NCBI GenBank assembly: GCA_018673925.1
Contig: JABHBL010000102.1
Coordinates: forward strand, 152,092 to 216,091
Origin: Fidelibacterota bacterium
GTDB taxonomy: Bacteria; Fidelibacterota; UBA8477; JABMPR01
DNA: 64,000 bases
Reading direction: 5' to 3'
The position numbers and the translations under genes are program-made. Below the pieces are notes generated by a model. The model did not search any database and was not told the origin of the DNA. It saw only the letters and a list, made by a program, of their open reading frames with translations. This document shows, piece by piece, positions 8,524 to 18,932 of the stretch (position 1 is the stretch's first letter; the number at the start of each line of letters is the position of its first letter).

Positions 8524-9795
8524 TCAGCTCTGATCAGAATTTTCAAACATAGGAAAGAGAGATTCGGCTAGATAGTGACTCCCTATGAAGCAGATAGATT
8601 GGTGGTCATTTGATCTGAGTTCGAGTGCTCTCGCATAGGCTGTCTGGAGGTTCGTTGCAATCATATCGGGATTGACACCCAGATGAACGAGGGTTTCCTT
8701 TTCAACTGCAGAATGTCCTGAAAAGGCTGTGAAGATTACCTCCCCCGACCACTTGTTAAGCAGATCAAGCATAGGCTGGATATTTTTCCTCGCATTAAAG
8801 GCAGCCACAATTATCGAATTTGTTTTACCTAGCTCCTGCAATGAATCGAGCAATCGTGTAAGTCCCTCAGGATTATGGGCAACATCGTAAAGGACGAGAG
8901 GTTCTTTTTGCAGAGCTTGCATACGACCCTGCCAAATCATGTTATCCAAACCATTTTGAATGATAGATGCATCCAGATTGAAACCCAATTCATCCAGACT
9001 TGCCAGCACGTTAGTGAAATTCTCAACCTGATGCTGTCCAAGCAAGGGTAATTCAACCTCGATTGCTTGACCAGCTAAACTGCATCGGACACGCTGGGAC
9101 ATGCCACGAAACCTTACATCTTCGATTTTGACCTTTTTGGGGACGTAAACATAGGGCGCATTTATCAGTTGACTCTTTTGTTCAACGACCTTTTGGACAA
9201 TATCAGGGTTCTTACCAAGAAAAATGGGGCACTGCGATTTAATGATGCCTGCCTTTTCTCCTGCAATCTGAGCGAGATTGTCTCCTAGAATATTCTCATG
9301 ATCCAAGGACACACTGGTAATAATACTGGCGATAGGATCCACAACGTTGGTAGCATCCAGCCGTCCTCCCAGCCCAGTTTCAATGACAGCATAATCGACT
9401 GATTGTTGGTTAAAATATTCCATTCCCAGCGCGGTGAGCACTTCAAAAAACGTAATTCCCAACTCGTCAATATGAGACCGCCACGCTTCAACTTTCCTGA
9501 CAATAAACTCATCTGAAACCAGAGTACTCCCCACCCTAATGCGTTCATTGGGTGTTATCAAATGGGGCGAAGTGAACAAACCCGTCCTTTTGCCATATGC
9601 TTCAAGGATGGCAGCCAACATGGCTGCGGTGGAGCCTTTTCCATTGGTCCCTGCAATATGAATTACAGGATAGCTGGCATGTGGCTTGCCGAGCCGGGTC
9701 ATAAATTCTTCAACCCGGGATAACTCGAGTTTGACTCCTGGTGTGGTTAACCCGAAGATATAGTCGAAAACAGATTTAGAATCCGGATTCACCAA
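8524..9795 (-). CDS. folC: Folylpolyglutamate synthase / dihydrofolate synthase
   Basis: The 423-residue Mur-ligase-like enzyme adds glutamate to dihydropteroate or folates using ATP. The P-loop HIAGTNGKGSTAAML lies near residue 45, followed by the TSPHLITPNERIRV loop, the GLGGRLDATNVV segment, and ITSVSLDHENILGD. The central domain contains GRMQALQKEPLVLYDVAHNPEG, where the His is a conserved metal/ATP residue. The first codon is TTG 9793-9795 with GTG directly after it; both are behind a weak GGGGAT site, so the exact start is open. It lies 42 bases downstream of murI. Confidence 0.95.
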   Translation of the reverse strand: MVNPDSKSVFDYIFGLTTPGVKLELSRVEEFMTRLGKPHASYPVIHIAGTNGKGSTAAMLAAILEAYGKRTGLFTSPHLITPNERIRVGSTLVSDEFIVRKVEAWRSHIDELGITFFEVLTALGMEYFNQQSVDYAVIETGLGGRLDATNVVDPIASIITSVSLDHENILGDNLAQIAGEKAGIIKSQCPIFLGKNPDIVQKVVEQKSQLINAPYVYVPKKVKIEDVRFRGMSQRVRCSLAGQAIEVELPLLGQHQVENFTNVLASLDELGFNLDASIIQNGLDNMIWQGRMQALQKEPLVLYDVAHNPEGLTRLLDSLQELGKTNSIIVAAFNARKNIQPMLDLLNKWSGEVIFTAFSGHSAVEKETLVHLGVNPDMIATNLQTAYARALELRSNDHQSICFIGSHYLAESLFPMFENSDQS

Positions 9796-9837
9796 GTTGA
9801 AATATCCCCAATCTCTATTGAAATGGTAAGATGTGTT

Positions 9838-10671
9838 TTATTTGTAAGATTCCAGAACTTCTAGTTCAACCTTAAACAACTTATCAAGAGGTCTCCCTAA
9901 AAAACGGGATGCTGTTTCTTCAAACTTTTGAGGAAAGTCAGAAACATAAAATTTATGCCTACCAGGATCTCCATCCCCATGATTCAATAATCCTAATTCA
10001 TTTAGCACTTTTTGTACCTGGGTCGCTGTTTCCTCTCCTGAATCAACGAGACGAACTGAAGGTCCAATCACCTGTTGAATGATGGGTTTGAGATAGGGAT
10101 AATGGGTACAACCCAGGATAAGCGAATCTGGTTTCTGGGATTTGAATGACTCCAAATAGCTCTCAAGCACTTGCCTTACAACGCCATCATGGGGCCAATC
10201 CTCTTCCACAAGTGGAACCAACAGTGGACATGATTGATCTGTCACTTCCATCTCCGGATCGAGTGTCCTGATGGCAGTCCGGTATGCGCCTGATCGAATG
10301 GTTGAGGCAGTGCCAATCACTCCAATCCGTTTATGTTTTGAGGATCTAACGGCAGCTTCGGAGCCAGGTTCAATCACACCTACGATGGGAATGCTAAAAC
10401 TTTGCTGTAACGTTTGTAAAGCCACAGCTGAGGCTGTATTGCAGGCCACAACAATCATTTTGACCTGTTTTTCTCTCAGGAATGAAGAGATTTGATGGGC
10501 AAAGCGAATGACCGTTTCTTCAGATTTTGAACCATAAGGAACTCGAGCTGTATCCCCAAAATAAACGAGGTGTTCATGGGGTAATAAATCAATAATGGCC
10601 CGCACGACTGAGATCCCTCCCAGTCCAGAGTCAAAAACACCAATGGCTTGTTCTGGGTTTAGTTCATTCAC
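9838..10671 (-). CDS. murI: Glutamate racemase
   Basis: The 277-residue enzyme makes D-glutamate for peptidoglycan. Its two catalytic cysteines sit in VACNTASA (about residue 76) and LGCTHYPYL (about residue 187), with the substrate loops GVFDSGLGGISV and YFGDTARVPYGSKS. It starts at GTG 10669-10671, which overlaps the stop of the upstream amidase gene (GTGA). Together with the amidase it forms a cell-wall pair. Confidence 0.97.
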   Translation of the reverse strand: MNELNPEQAIGVFDSGLGGISVVRAIIDLLPHEHLVYFGDTARVPYGSKSEETVIRFAHQISSFLREKQVKMIVVACNTASAVALQTLQQSFSIPIVGVIEPGSEAAVRSSKHKRIGVIGTASTIRSGAYRTAIRTLDPEMEVTDQSCPLLVPLVEEDWPHDGVVRQVLESYLESFKSQKPDSLILGCTHYPYLKPIIQQVIGPSVRLVDSGEETATQVQKVLNELGLLNHGDGDPGRHKFYVSDFPQKFEETASRFLGRPLDKLFKVELEVLESYK

Positions 10672-12200
10672 GGTGACAGTAACTTTTCATGTCGTGTTTT
10701 ATATTTCATCAGAGCATCAAATATACCCTGTGCAGCCTTCTGTCTATATGAGGCCTGTTTCAACCTACGAGCATCATTTTTATTCGAAATAAATCCCAAT
10801 TCGATGAGTACGTTGGGCATAGAAGCTCCAATAAGCACAATAAATCCTGCCTGTTTGACACCCCTGTTTTGCCCCACGAGTTTTTTATCAAATTCTCGCT
10901 GCGTCAGATCAGCCAGGGTTTCACTTTGCTGCATAAATGAGCTTTGAGCCATGGTGGCAAGAATGAGTTGTTCAGCACTCAACTTGTCATACTGATCTGT
11001 ATTTTTTTCAAGCTTTATTACTGCATTCTCCATCTCAGCAACGGCAACCGCTGCATCCGTTTTTCCAGGTCGGAGCAAATAAGTTTCAAAACCTGAAGCC
11101 TTCTTATTCTTATTGGCATTTACATGAATGCTCAAGAAAACTTTACCACCGGCTTCATTAGCAATTTTTGTGCGTTCCCAGAGCGGGACAAATACATCGG
11201 TATCCCTGGTATAGATGACCTCAATATCCGTACGGGCTTCAATCAACTTCCCTAATCGCTTGACAACATCGAGTGTTATTTCTTTTTCCCTGAGCCCATT
11301 GCCACGTGCTCCGGGATCGTGGCCACCATGCCCGGCATCAAGTACAACCTTATCTAACTTCCACTTCTGGCGTTCTTTTTCAAGGTAGTGTGATTGATCA
11401 ATGACATAGGGTCTACGAATTGTGAGCAATATTTCTGGGGGTGAGTCACGATGCAAAACGTCCACACCTTCTACTGTCCCTCGTAGTCGGAAAGTAAGCT
11501 GAGAGGTGCCATCCAATTGATCGGCTGTGACTTTTCGGATACTACTGTTTTTAGGGATTTCAGTGTTATCAAGTATGGGCTTATTTACTTTAGCTCCAGG
11601 CAAAGTGACATAAAGCCACTCCTCACGGTTAATCCAGGCTTTTACAGAATTCGCATCATAACGATTGGCAGTACGAATCCTGATAACTGTTCCATTCTGT
11701 CGTTCTTCAATGTTGGCTGACACGATATCAAATGGTGAGTATTGTGTGGGTTCAGCGGCTTGTTGTACTTCCATGTCATCTTCAGTCGTCCCTGACAAAA
11801 TGGTAACCCCTGAAACCAGCCCCACCATTTTGAGGATATCCACAAAATCATCCATGGGCAGATATGTATCCCCATCGAAGAAAATCACAGAATTGGCCAT
11901 CTGAAACGTTTTGTCCTCAACCATGACATAGTGATTATAGGCGGTCACTTTGAACTTTAAACGCCCGATACGGAAGACCGACTTCCTGACGGCTGGATTA
12001 AGGAAAGCCGAAATTTTATAGGCATCCAGCAAATCCTGGAGTGAAATATATTGATATTGGTTTATTACATAAACTGGAATCGCTGGGACATATCTCTCAT
12101 CAGCTGCTTTTTGAAGAATAAGTTCAGTCCGTCTTGCCTGTAACGAAGTGATCGAAAAAAGCAGGAGGAGTATTAGAACTATATATCGATGTCGGTTCAT
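10668..12200 (-). CDS. N-acetylmuramoyl-L-alanine amidase (Amidase_3) with N-terminal beta domain
   Basis: The 510-residue secreted cell-wall hydrolase cuts the bond between N-acetylmuramic acid and the stem peptide. A signal peptide (about residues 1-22) is followed by a beta-rich domain resembling copper-amine-oxidase N-like repeats (about 35-145) and an AMIN-like region (about 165-270). The C-terminal zinc amidase domain (about 285-500) contains the ligands in VLDAGHGGHDPGA, the Glu in REKEITLD, the His in FLSIHVNAN, and the catalytic Glu in LIELGFISN. It overlaps murI by four bases, so the two are translationally coupled. Confidence 0.93.
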   Translation of the reverse strand: MNRHRYIVLILLLLFSITSLQARRTELILQKAADERYVPAIPVYVINQYQYISLQDLLDAYKISAFLNPAVRKSVFRIGRLKFKVTAYNHYVMVEDKTFQMANSVIFFDGDTYLPMDDFVDILKMVGLVSGVTILSGTTEDDMEVQQAAEPTQYSPFDIVSANIEERQNGTVIRIRTANRYDANSVKAWINREEWLYVTLPGAKVNKPILDNTEIPKNSSIRKVTADQLDGTSQLTFRLRGTVEGVDVLHRDSPPEILLTIRRPYVIDQSHYLEKERQKWKLDKVVLDAGHGGHDPGARGNGLREKEITLDVVKRLGKLIEARTDIEVIYTRDTDVFVPLWERTKIANEAGGKVFLSIHVNANKNKKASGFETYLLRPGKTDAAVAVAEMENAVIKLEKNTDQYDKLSAEQLILATMAQSSFMQQSETLADLTQREFDKKLVGQNRGVKQAGFIVLIGASMPNVLIELGFISNKNDARRLKQASYRQKAAQGIFDALMKYKTRHEKLLSP

Positions 12201-12229
12201 ATTTAGCGTTGAAAATAGTCGGAGGGGAA

Positions 12230-13978
12230 TTATAAGACAACGGACATCTGAAGACTTATCGCAAGTTGTTTGGGCTTATTAGGGTCCTCAAAGGAACAGG
12301 TTTGGACCAATTTCATTTCCATTTCAATCCAATTGAGGGTCTGTTGCTTTAAATAGAAGAACCATCGATCACCATCATCAAAAGCTGTATAAAAACTAAA
12401 GCTTTCTGCCACGCTGGTCTCATACACACTCAATCTCATGGTGTAGTCCGGAATAGAAAACCTCACATAGCCAATTGTCCATTTCCAGCTACCCTGCTCA
12501 CCCAACACACGTTGCTGAACAAGTAATGCTGATTCATTACCACTAAAGGCTGATTTCAAATTCACACGATACTTTAGATCAGGTGAAAAATTTTGAACCA
12601 GAGATATGGCAAATCTGGTGAGCTTATGACTTGAGTATTGCCCTTCCCAAATATCCTCCTCCAAAACTGGTTGCTCAAGTTTTCGACTATAATCAAGTTG
12701 AAAGACACCCTCATCCAGCTTACGGATGACTTGAAACTTGTGCTGCAGAATTGTCCTATAATCGTCAACAGATTGAAGCTCGACTGAATTACCTGTATCG
12801 AGGGCATAGCGAATTTGCAATTTACTGGCGAGTCGTATTTGGGCTCGAGCAGAGATTCCTTTTTCATTAGAGGCCGAGGTACCCAGAAGGGTGGATATGA
12901 ACCCGGGGGTTAAGACCTCGTCGGTAATAAAATGTCTATATTGAAGAGATACCTGCAGTTGTGGGGTTAAATATGCCCACGCAGCAGTCATTCGATGATC
13001 ATTGAGATCAAGACTATTTGTGTGGATCTGAATTTTTTGTGAATTAGCCAACTCCCTTGAAATCCCTAACTCGTAGGCGAGGCCTGCTTTTGCCTGGGGA
13101 TGATAAATTATTGCTGCAAAAAGTTGAACCTTTGAAATGAGTGTCTCAAGAGCCAGGCCCAAATCGTTTACTCGCTTGGAGTCAAAACTCTTTCCTACAG
13201 GGTGGATTCCGTCTGCATCTTCCCTGAATTGAGTGCCGTTGTACAAGCCTTTTAGAGTGCGACTGGAAGCAAAGACAGCTCCCTGAATTTTGTTGTATGA
13301 AAAGCTTCCTGCAACTCCCTGAAAATAATCAATCTCCCTACTTGAGTAATGAGGTCGAATATTTGATTGCCTGGCATGTAGAAGTGATCTGGGATTTAGG
13401 CTTGGGCGAGAGCCCTGTTGATTCAGGATCAATCCACCACCCCAGTTCACATGAAAATCACCAAAAATGAGGTGATCAATCCCGGGGATTGAATGGCTGC
13501 TCAATGTCAAGATTGAATGGTCAGTGAGTTGATTTTCACCAGGATCCTGTTCTGTGAGAATATTTACTGATCCCCACTTGTTCCAAATGCGACCTTTATT
13601 CAGAATTCGCCAACCCTCTAGGGAAGGAGAATATTGTAATCGTTGGCGCAAGTGAATTTGAGTTTGCTGGGAATCAGTCTTTATATCTTTGTTCAGCAAA
13701 GCCAAATCTTTTCCGTGAACTCTCCGCTTTAACGACTTGTGGGTCTCATTTCCCTTTTGCCATGTATTAATCGTCTCAACAGCTTCCCTGGAATAGCCGT
13801 GCTCCATGAGTGAAGTGGTATCAGCCGTATCAAGCTGAAATGGTTGAAACAACGTATTCAGTAGTTGATCTAAGTATTGAGTCTCATCAGGATCGCCCAG
13901 CTCGTCATTCCCCAGATTAGTATCCATTTGAGCGTACCCACCTGAGATGATTATCAAGAAAACCATGATGAGCCTCAT
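12230..13978 (-). CDS. Outer-membrane beta-barrel protein with N-terminal helix-hairpin-helix-like segment
   Basis: The 582-residue protein of unknown function has a signal peptide (MRLIMVFLIIISGGYAQ). An acidic stretch and a short helical part (TADTTSLMEHGYSREAVETI, about residues 40-60) resemble the HhH segment of a Bacteroidetes/FCB barrel family. The long beta-rich remainder includes the family-like GDFHVNWGGGLILNQ. The start ATG 13976-13978 overlaps the upstream stop (ATGA) and gives a clean signal peptide, so the open frame 33 codons further upstream was not used. It is coupled to the PorV/FadL-like gene, so both probably act at the outer membrane. Confidence 0.68.
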   Translation of the reverse strand: MRLIMVFLIIISGGYAQMDTNLGNDELGDPDETQYLDQLLNTLFQPFQLDTADTTSLMEHGYSREAVETINTWQKGNETHKSLKRRVHGKDLALLNKDIKTDSQQTQIHLRQRLQYSPSLEGWRILNKGRIWNKWGSVNILTEQDPGENQLTDHSILTLSSHSIPGIDHLIFGDFHVNWGGGLILNQQGSRPSLNPRSLLHARQSNIRPHYSSREIDYFQGVAGSFSYNKIQGAVFASSRTLKGLYNGTQFREDADGIHPVGKSFDSKRVNDLGLALETLISKVQLFAAIIYHPQAKAGLAYELGISRELANSQKIQIHTNSLDLNDHRMTAAWAYLTPQLQVSLQYRHFITDEVLTPGFISTLLGTSASNEKGISARAQIRLASKLQIRYALDTGNSVELQSVDDYRTILQHKFQVIRKLDEGVFQLDYSRKLEQPVLEEDIWEGQYSSHKLTRFAISLVQNFSPDLKYRVNLKSAFSGNESALLVQQRVLGEQGSWKWTIGYVRFSIPDYTMRLSVYETSVAESFSFYTAFDDGDRWFFYLKQQTLNWIEMEMKLVQTCSFEDPNKPKQLAISLQMSVVL

Positions 13979-14790
13979 GGTAAAATCAACTCCAGCCCAA
14001 ATCCATGCGATACGGGTAAGTATGGGTGCATGACACAGGCATAGTGAAATGCAATTCTTTGTGTGCGGATACGCCAACCCGCAGACATCATCCCGCTTAG
14101 GTCACGATAACCAACACCTATCTGCCAGAATGATCCTGAAGATATCAGTAGTCCGAGGCAGGTTTCAACAGGAAGAGCAGATTCTTTCTCAAGTGCGACT
14201 GTTATGGTTGCTGGTCCGAATTCATATTGCCCACCTATTTGAAAATTCTGGGGCAGGGATATGTCTTGTCCCCATTGAATGACATGCTCAACCACAGAGC
14301 CCACCTTAATTTGATCAGAAAGCTCTGCGTATGAACTCAAGGATAGGGACCCTCCCTGTCGCCTATTAAAACCTGACATGGAAAGACACTGATAATTTAA
14401 TGTCATTCCAACACTAAAGCCCTTCTCGAGTTTCCAGGTGGTTCCATTGATAAGTTTTACTTCCGAATACTGTTCATCTCCAAAGTATTCCAGGCTATGA
14501 ATGTAGGATCTTTGCCATATTGAGCTCTTGATGGACAACGAACCAGCCTGCAAATCAAGAGATTGGAATGGATTCTGGTAGGAGAAACTGATCTGAGGTT
14601 GATGACCTATATTCATTAATGCAGGATTTACCGAGAATTGTTGGGGATGCTGACCCAGGACCCTGATGTTTGCCGTTGCGGCAGGCCATCCGAGCCCGTT
14701 ATACTCGAAAGCTCCAAATACGGGAGATATGCGTGTAATGACTGCAATTACCACAGCATAAACACACATCATTTTTTTGATGTGAATCAT
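13975..14790 (-). CDS. PorV/FadL-like outer-membrane protein
   Basis: The 271-residue protein carries a signal peptide (about residues 1-26, ending PVFGA). The NPAL motif in FSVNPALMNIGHQPQISFSY is typical of the N-terminal part of FadL/PorV/PorQ-type barrels, and alternating hydrophobic beta strands fill the rest, ending in GFGLELILP. PorV- and PorQ-like proteins act in type IX secretion. That would fit the several sorting-domain proteins in this window, but assignment to that system is not shown by sequence alone. It is translationally coupled to the following beta-barrel gene. Confidence 0.6.
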   Translation of the reverse strand: MIHIKKMMCVYAVVIAVITRISPVFGAFEYNGLGWPAATANIRVLGQHPQQFSVNPALMNIGHQPQISFSYQNPFQSLDLQAGSLSIKSSIWQRSYIHSLEYFGDEQYSEVKLINGTTWKLEKGFSVGMTLNYQCLSMSGFNRRQGGSLSLSSYAELSDQIKVGSVVEHVIQWGQDISLPQNFQIGGQYEFGPATITVALEKESALPVETCLGLLISSGSFWQIGVGYRDLSGMMSAGWRIRTQRIAFHYACVMHPYLPVSHGFGLELILP

Positions 14791-14892
14791 GATTTTTCCA
14801 ACTTTTGACTTTGAGGATTGTTTTTAAAGTGTAGGCTATATTAATGCATAAATTGCCGCGTGGCAACAGCTTTCAACAAAGGATATCCGAGC

Positions 14893-15144
14893 ATGATCAC
14901 TACTTTTTCAAGAGAAACGAAAGATGATCTCATCCAGCAGATTCAAGCCTATTTTACCTCTGAAATGAGTCAGGATTTAGGTAATTTTGAGGCAGAATTT
15001 TTATTGGATTTTTTCAGTGAAAATATGGGACCACATTACTACAATCAAGCTATCCGTGATGTTCAGAAACATCTCTCAGGATATGTTGACACGCTCAATG
15101 AACGTATCGATGAGCTGGAAAGGCCCCTGCCTGAATCTGCCTAG
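14893..15144 (+). CDS. DUF2164 family protein
   Basis: This small acidic protein (83 residues) of unknown function matches DUF2164: an N-terminal FSRETKDDLIQQIQAYF, then LGNFEAEFLLDFFSENMGPHYYNQAIRDVQ. ATG 14893 was chosen over GTG 14860 because AAAGGA lies nine bases before it and the family begins at this point. It is transcribed away from the PorV-like gene and converges with the next gene: both stop codons share the palindrome CTAG at 15141-15144. Confidence 0.85.
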   Translation: MITTFSRETKDDLIQQIQAYFTSEMSQDLGNFEAEFLLDFFSENMGPHYYNQAIRDVQKHLSGYVDTLNERIDELERPLPESA

Positions 15145-16895
15145 CGGTATACTAGGGTAAAATAAACTTTGGGGAGTAGGTACTCCCGATCACCATCTTC
15201 CACTGATATAAAGCGTGCATCTCCCCGCAGATCAATGCGCTTACCCAGTTGGTATTTGACGCCCATCAAAGGGCCCTGGCCGTGCCAATGGTCCGTTTCA
15301 CGGTTTGTCGCGGTGTATGCAATTACCCGGTCATGAGTCAGGTAACCTATCCAACCTTCCCACCCCTTATAATTGTAGAAAAGCTCAGCACTCCATTCAG
15401 ACTGTTCTCTACTGCTATTAACCTGCTGAATAAAAGAATCCCATTTCAACTTACCTTCATCCTCCCAGCGAAAGGCCGCCTTAGAATGAATTGACCAGCG
15501 TCGGCCAAAGTTGTATCTGATTTTTTTGTTTAGATCCAGAGATCTGTGAACAAAACTTCGAGAGGGTTGCTCCAATTCGATAAATATATCATCGTAGTCA
15601 TAGTCAAAGTAATTACTGCGGATTCTTGCCCTACCATCTCCAGACCACTTCTGTTTGCGCCAGGCGACGCCCGACCAAAATACCAGGTTGCGGTTCCAAT
15701 GATTTTCTGAGCTACGGGTATTAAAAAGGTAAATGAGGTGGAACATTCCCAACTTGGTACCAATCTCAAGACTATAAAACGGAGATGGTTCCCACAGCAT
15801 TCTGATTTCCGTGTTGAGACGCCATTCATCACGGTCATCATCATTGGTGGTATCTGGTGTATCATATTCAAGTCTCGAAAGAGATGATATCCACATGAGT
15901 GTGTCCACAAGTCCTGCATTTTTCCAGAGGACGGACTCCTTGAGCTGATAAAGGATCTGGGTATAATCCACATAGTATTTGTTCTGAGAATTCTCAATTT
16001 TGAAAGCTGTCAGTGTTGAAAAATTGGGATTATTTAACTCAAGAGAGGTTTCATTTAACAATGAGAATCGTTTCCTGTCCTCACTTGACAGATTGACAGT
16101 AGAGTTTTGATCAACTCTTTCTCGGCTGATCTCGGTCAGTTGGTCTCCCCAATCGAGGCGATGAGAGAGATGGAGATTTTTTCTCAGGTGATAGGTGAAC
16201 AAATTTTGCCAATTCAAGTTTTCATTGTTGCGGGATTGAGAACTCCCCAGCGAGTCCGTAAAAAATGCCTGCAGACGGGCTTCCTGGTAAATGGAAGTTT
16301 GAAAGGTAGAAACCTCCCCAAAACGAACAAAATACTCTCCTCTGGCATTGAGTGTGTGATTCAAATGTTCAGTTAATTGATCTCTGGATCCACTCACCAT
16401 TATGAAGGATCTCTGATTGGCGGACTGCCAGGGCTTTCGAATATCCAGCTCACTTGTCCAACCCCTGTCCACAATCCCATAGCGCTCTACCGACCTACCA
16501 CCAATAAACAGGGACAGGTTATCATTGTGCTTTAAACCAGCGAGCAAAGCCCAGTTATCAATGGTTGAGGCTAGACCTGTCCGATGGTCCTTGTGTTGAG
16601 CACTCTCCAGACGAATACTTTTATTCCGATTGCTACCCCATGAAAAGTCGCTGCGTAAACGGTGTTCAATGGAAAATTGTTTTTCATTCGACAGGTTGTT
16701 ATCATAGGAAAACACTTTGTACTTAAGGACATCAGTCACTTCAAGATCACTCCCTACAAAACCATGCCTGTAATTGAGATTAAAATCATTGCTGGTTGAG
16801 AGATTGTCCTGACGAAAGATATAGGCCAGGGAATCCTGACCTTCAGCCAGAAGGCTGTTGTGCAGCAGCATACCCAGAATGGCTACTGCAAACAT
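15141..16895 (-). CDS. Putative outer-membrane beta-barrel protein, unknown function
   Basis: About 584 residues if translation starts at ATG 16893-16895, just before a signal peptide (MFAVAILGMLLHNSLLAEG, preceded by basic residues). The frame is open to a TTG at 17015, and TTG 16904 is another option; none has a convincing ribosome site. The mature part has no recognised domain but is full of alternating aromatic/polar strands (such as WSGDGRARIRSNYFDYDYDD) and ends in KVYFTLVYR, as expected for a large beta barrel of the FCB group. It lies 55-175 bases downstream of the ftsB-like gene. Confidence 0.6.
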   Translation of the reverse strand: MFAVAILGMLLHNSLLAEGQDSLAYIFRQDNLSTSNDFNLNYRHGFVGSDLEVTDVLKYKVFSYDNNLSNEKQFSIEHRLRSDFSWGSNRNKSIRLESAQHKDHRTGLASTIDNWALLAGLKHNDNLSLFIGGRSVERYGIVDRGWTSELDIRKPWQSANQRSFIMVSGSRDQLTEHLNHTLNARGEYFVRFGEVSTFQTSIYQEARLQAFFTDSLGSSQSRNNENLNWQNLFTYHLRKNLHLSHRLDWGDQLTEISRERVDQNSTVNLSSEDRKRFSLLNETSLELNNPNFSTLTAFKIENSQNKYYVDYTQILYQLKESVLWKNAGLVDTLMWISSLSRLEYDTPDTTNDDDRDEWRLNTEIRMLWEPSPFYSLEIGTKLGMFHLIYLFNTRSSENHWNRNLVFWSGVAWRKQKWSGDGRARIRSNYFDYDYDDIFIELEQPSRSFVHRSLDLNKKIRYNFGRRWSIHSKAAFRWEDEGKLKWDSFIQQVNSSREQSEWSAELFYNYKGWEGWIGYLTHDRVIAYTATNRETDHWHGQGPLMGVKYQLGKRIDLRGDARFISVEDGDREYLLPKVYFTLVYR

Positions 16896-17070
16896 TTTTC
16901 GCAATTTGGGGAGGAAGAGGTTTGTTGTATTCAGTAACGTTGAATTGTAATGGGACCTGTGAAGCTCAGCCCATGGGATACTCTGCCGGGAATTATGATT
17001 CTGCCTGTTCCGCAATCAATTCTCATTCTTTATTGAATGCGTGAAAATCGATCTCTTCTTTGGTTGTTTT

Positions 17071-17436
17071 TCATTTATTACGCACCCCATCCCTTTTGGT
17101 TTCCGTAACAACGTGAAACACCTTTTCGCCTGGTTTTGCCATGCGAAATCTTTCCCTGGCGATGCGTTCCAGATAATCTGGATCATTTAACAAGCGGTCA
17201 CGCTCACTCTCTAACTCAGCCTTTTCTACTTCCAGGCGAGTTATGTGTGACTCCATATCTCTGATTTCCTGTTTGAGTCGGAGCAGACTATAGAGTCCCT
17301 CGTCTCTCATCACAAAGATTTGAACAAGAATCAGTAGAATGATTGCTCCGGATATCCAGGCGACTTTATTCTCGAATATGCCACCGGATTTGCGGTTAGA
17401 GCGACTTTTAGTTGAGCGTGACCGTTTATTTGCCAT
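17071..17436 (-). CDS. ftsB: FtsB/DivIC-like septum formation protein
   Basis: The 121-residue protein has a basic N-terminus, one membrane helix (about residues 27-44, WISGAIILLILVQIFVM), and then a coiled coil with regular leucines and charges (LKQEIRDMESHITRLEVEKAELESER split across residues 55-80). The conserved end NDPDYLERIARERFRMAKPGE is the DivIC/FtsB signature. It links FtsQ and FtsL in the divisome. It lies eight bases after enolase, the same neighbourhood as in many bacteria (eno - ftsB), which supports the call. Confidence 0.9.
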   Translation of the reverse strand: MANKRSRSTKSRSNRKSGGIFENKVAWISGAIILLILVQIFVMRDEGLYSLLRLKQEIRDMESHITRLEVEKAELESERDRLLNDPDYLERIARERFRMAKPGEKVFHVVTETKRDGVRNK

Positions 17437-17444
17437 GTGAATCC

Positions 17445-18755
<1,311 letters not shown>

Positions 18756-18932
18756 TTATGAGGTAATTAATAGTGTTCAGTGCGGTACTCATCAGCACAC
18801 AATGTAATCCAAAAGCATTGGGTCTGAAAGGCCGAGAGTAGGAAGTAATCAACTGAATTTCTGAGGCTAAATGTATCAATCCCAGTAATTATTTTTGATA
18901 GCCTTCAGGCATTGCCAAAACTATTATTACGC

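Noticed and set aside
13979..14077. Upstream extension of the helix-hairpin-helix barrel gene
   Set aside because: It would overlap the PorV-like gene by about 100 bases and bury the signal peptide; the ATGA overlap start is better.
15530..15997. 155-codon minus-strand ORF inside the barrel gene at 15141-16895
   Set aside because: It overlaps the longer frame on the same strand, has no ribosome site, and its composition looks out of frame.
16896..17015. TTG-started 40-codon extension of the barrel gene at 15141-16895
   Set aside because: No ribosome site is visible and it would place a signal peptide internally; kept only as an alternative.
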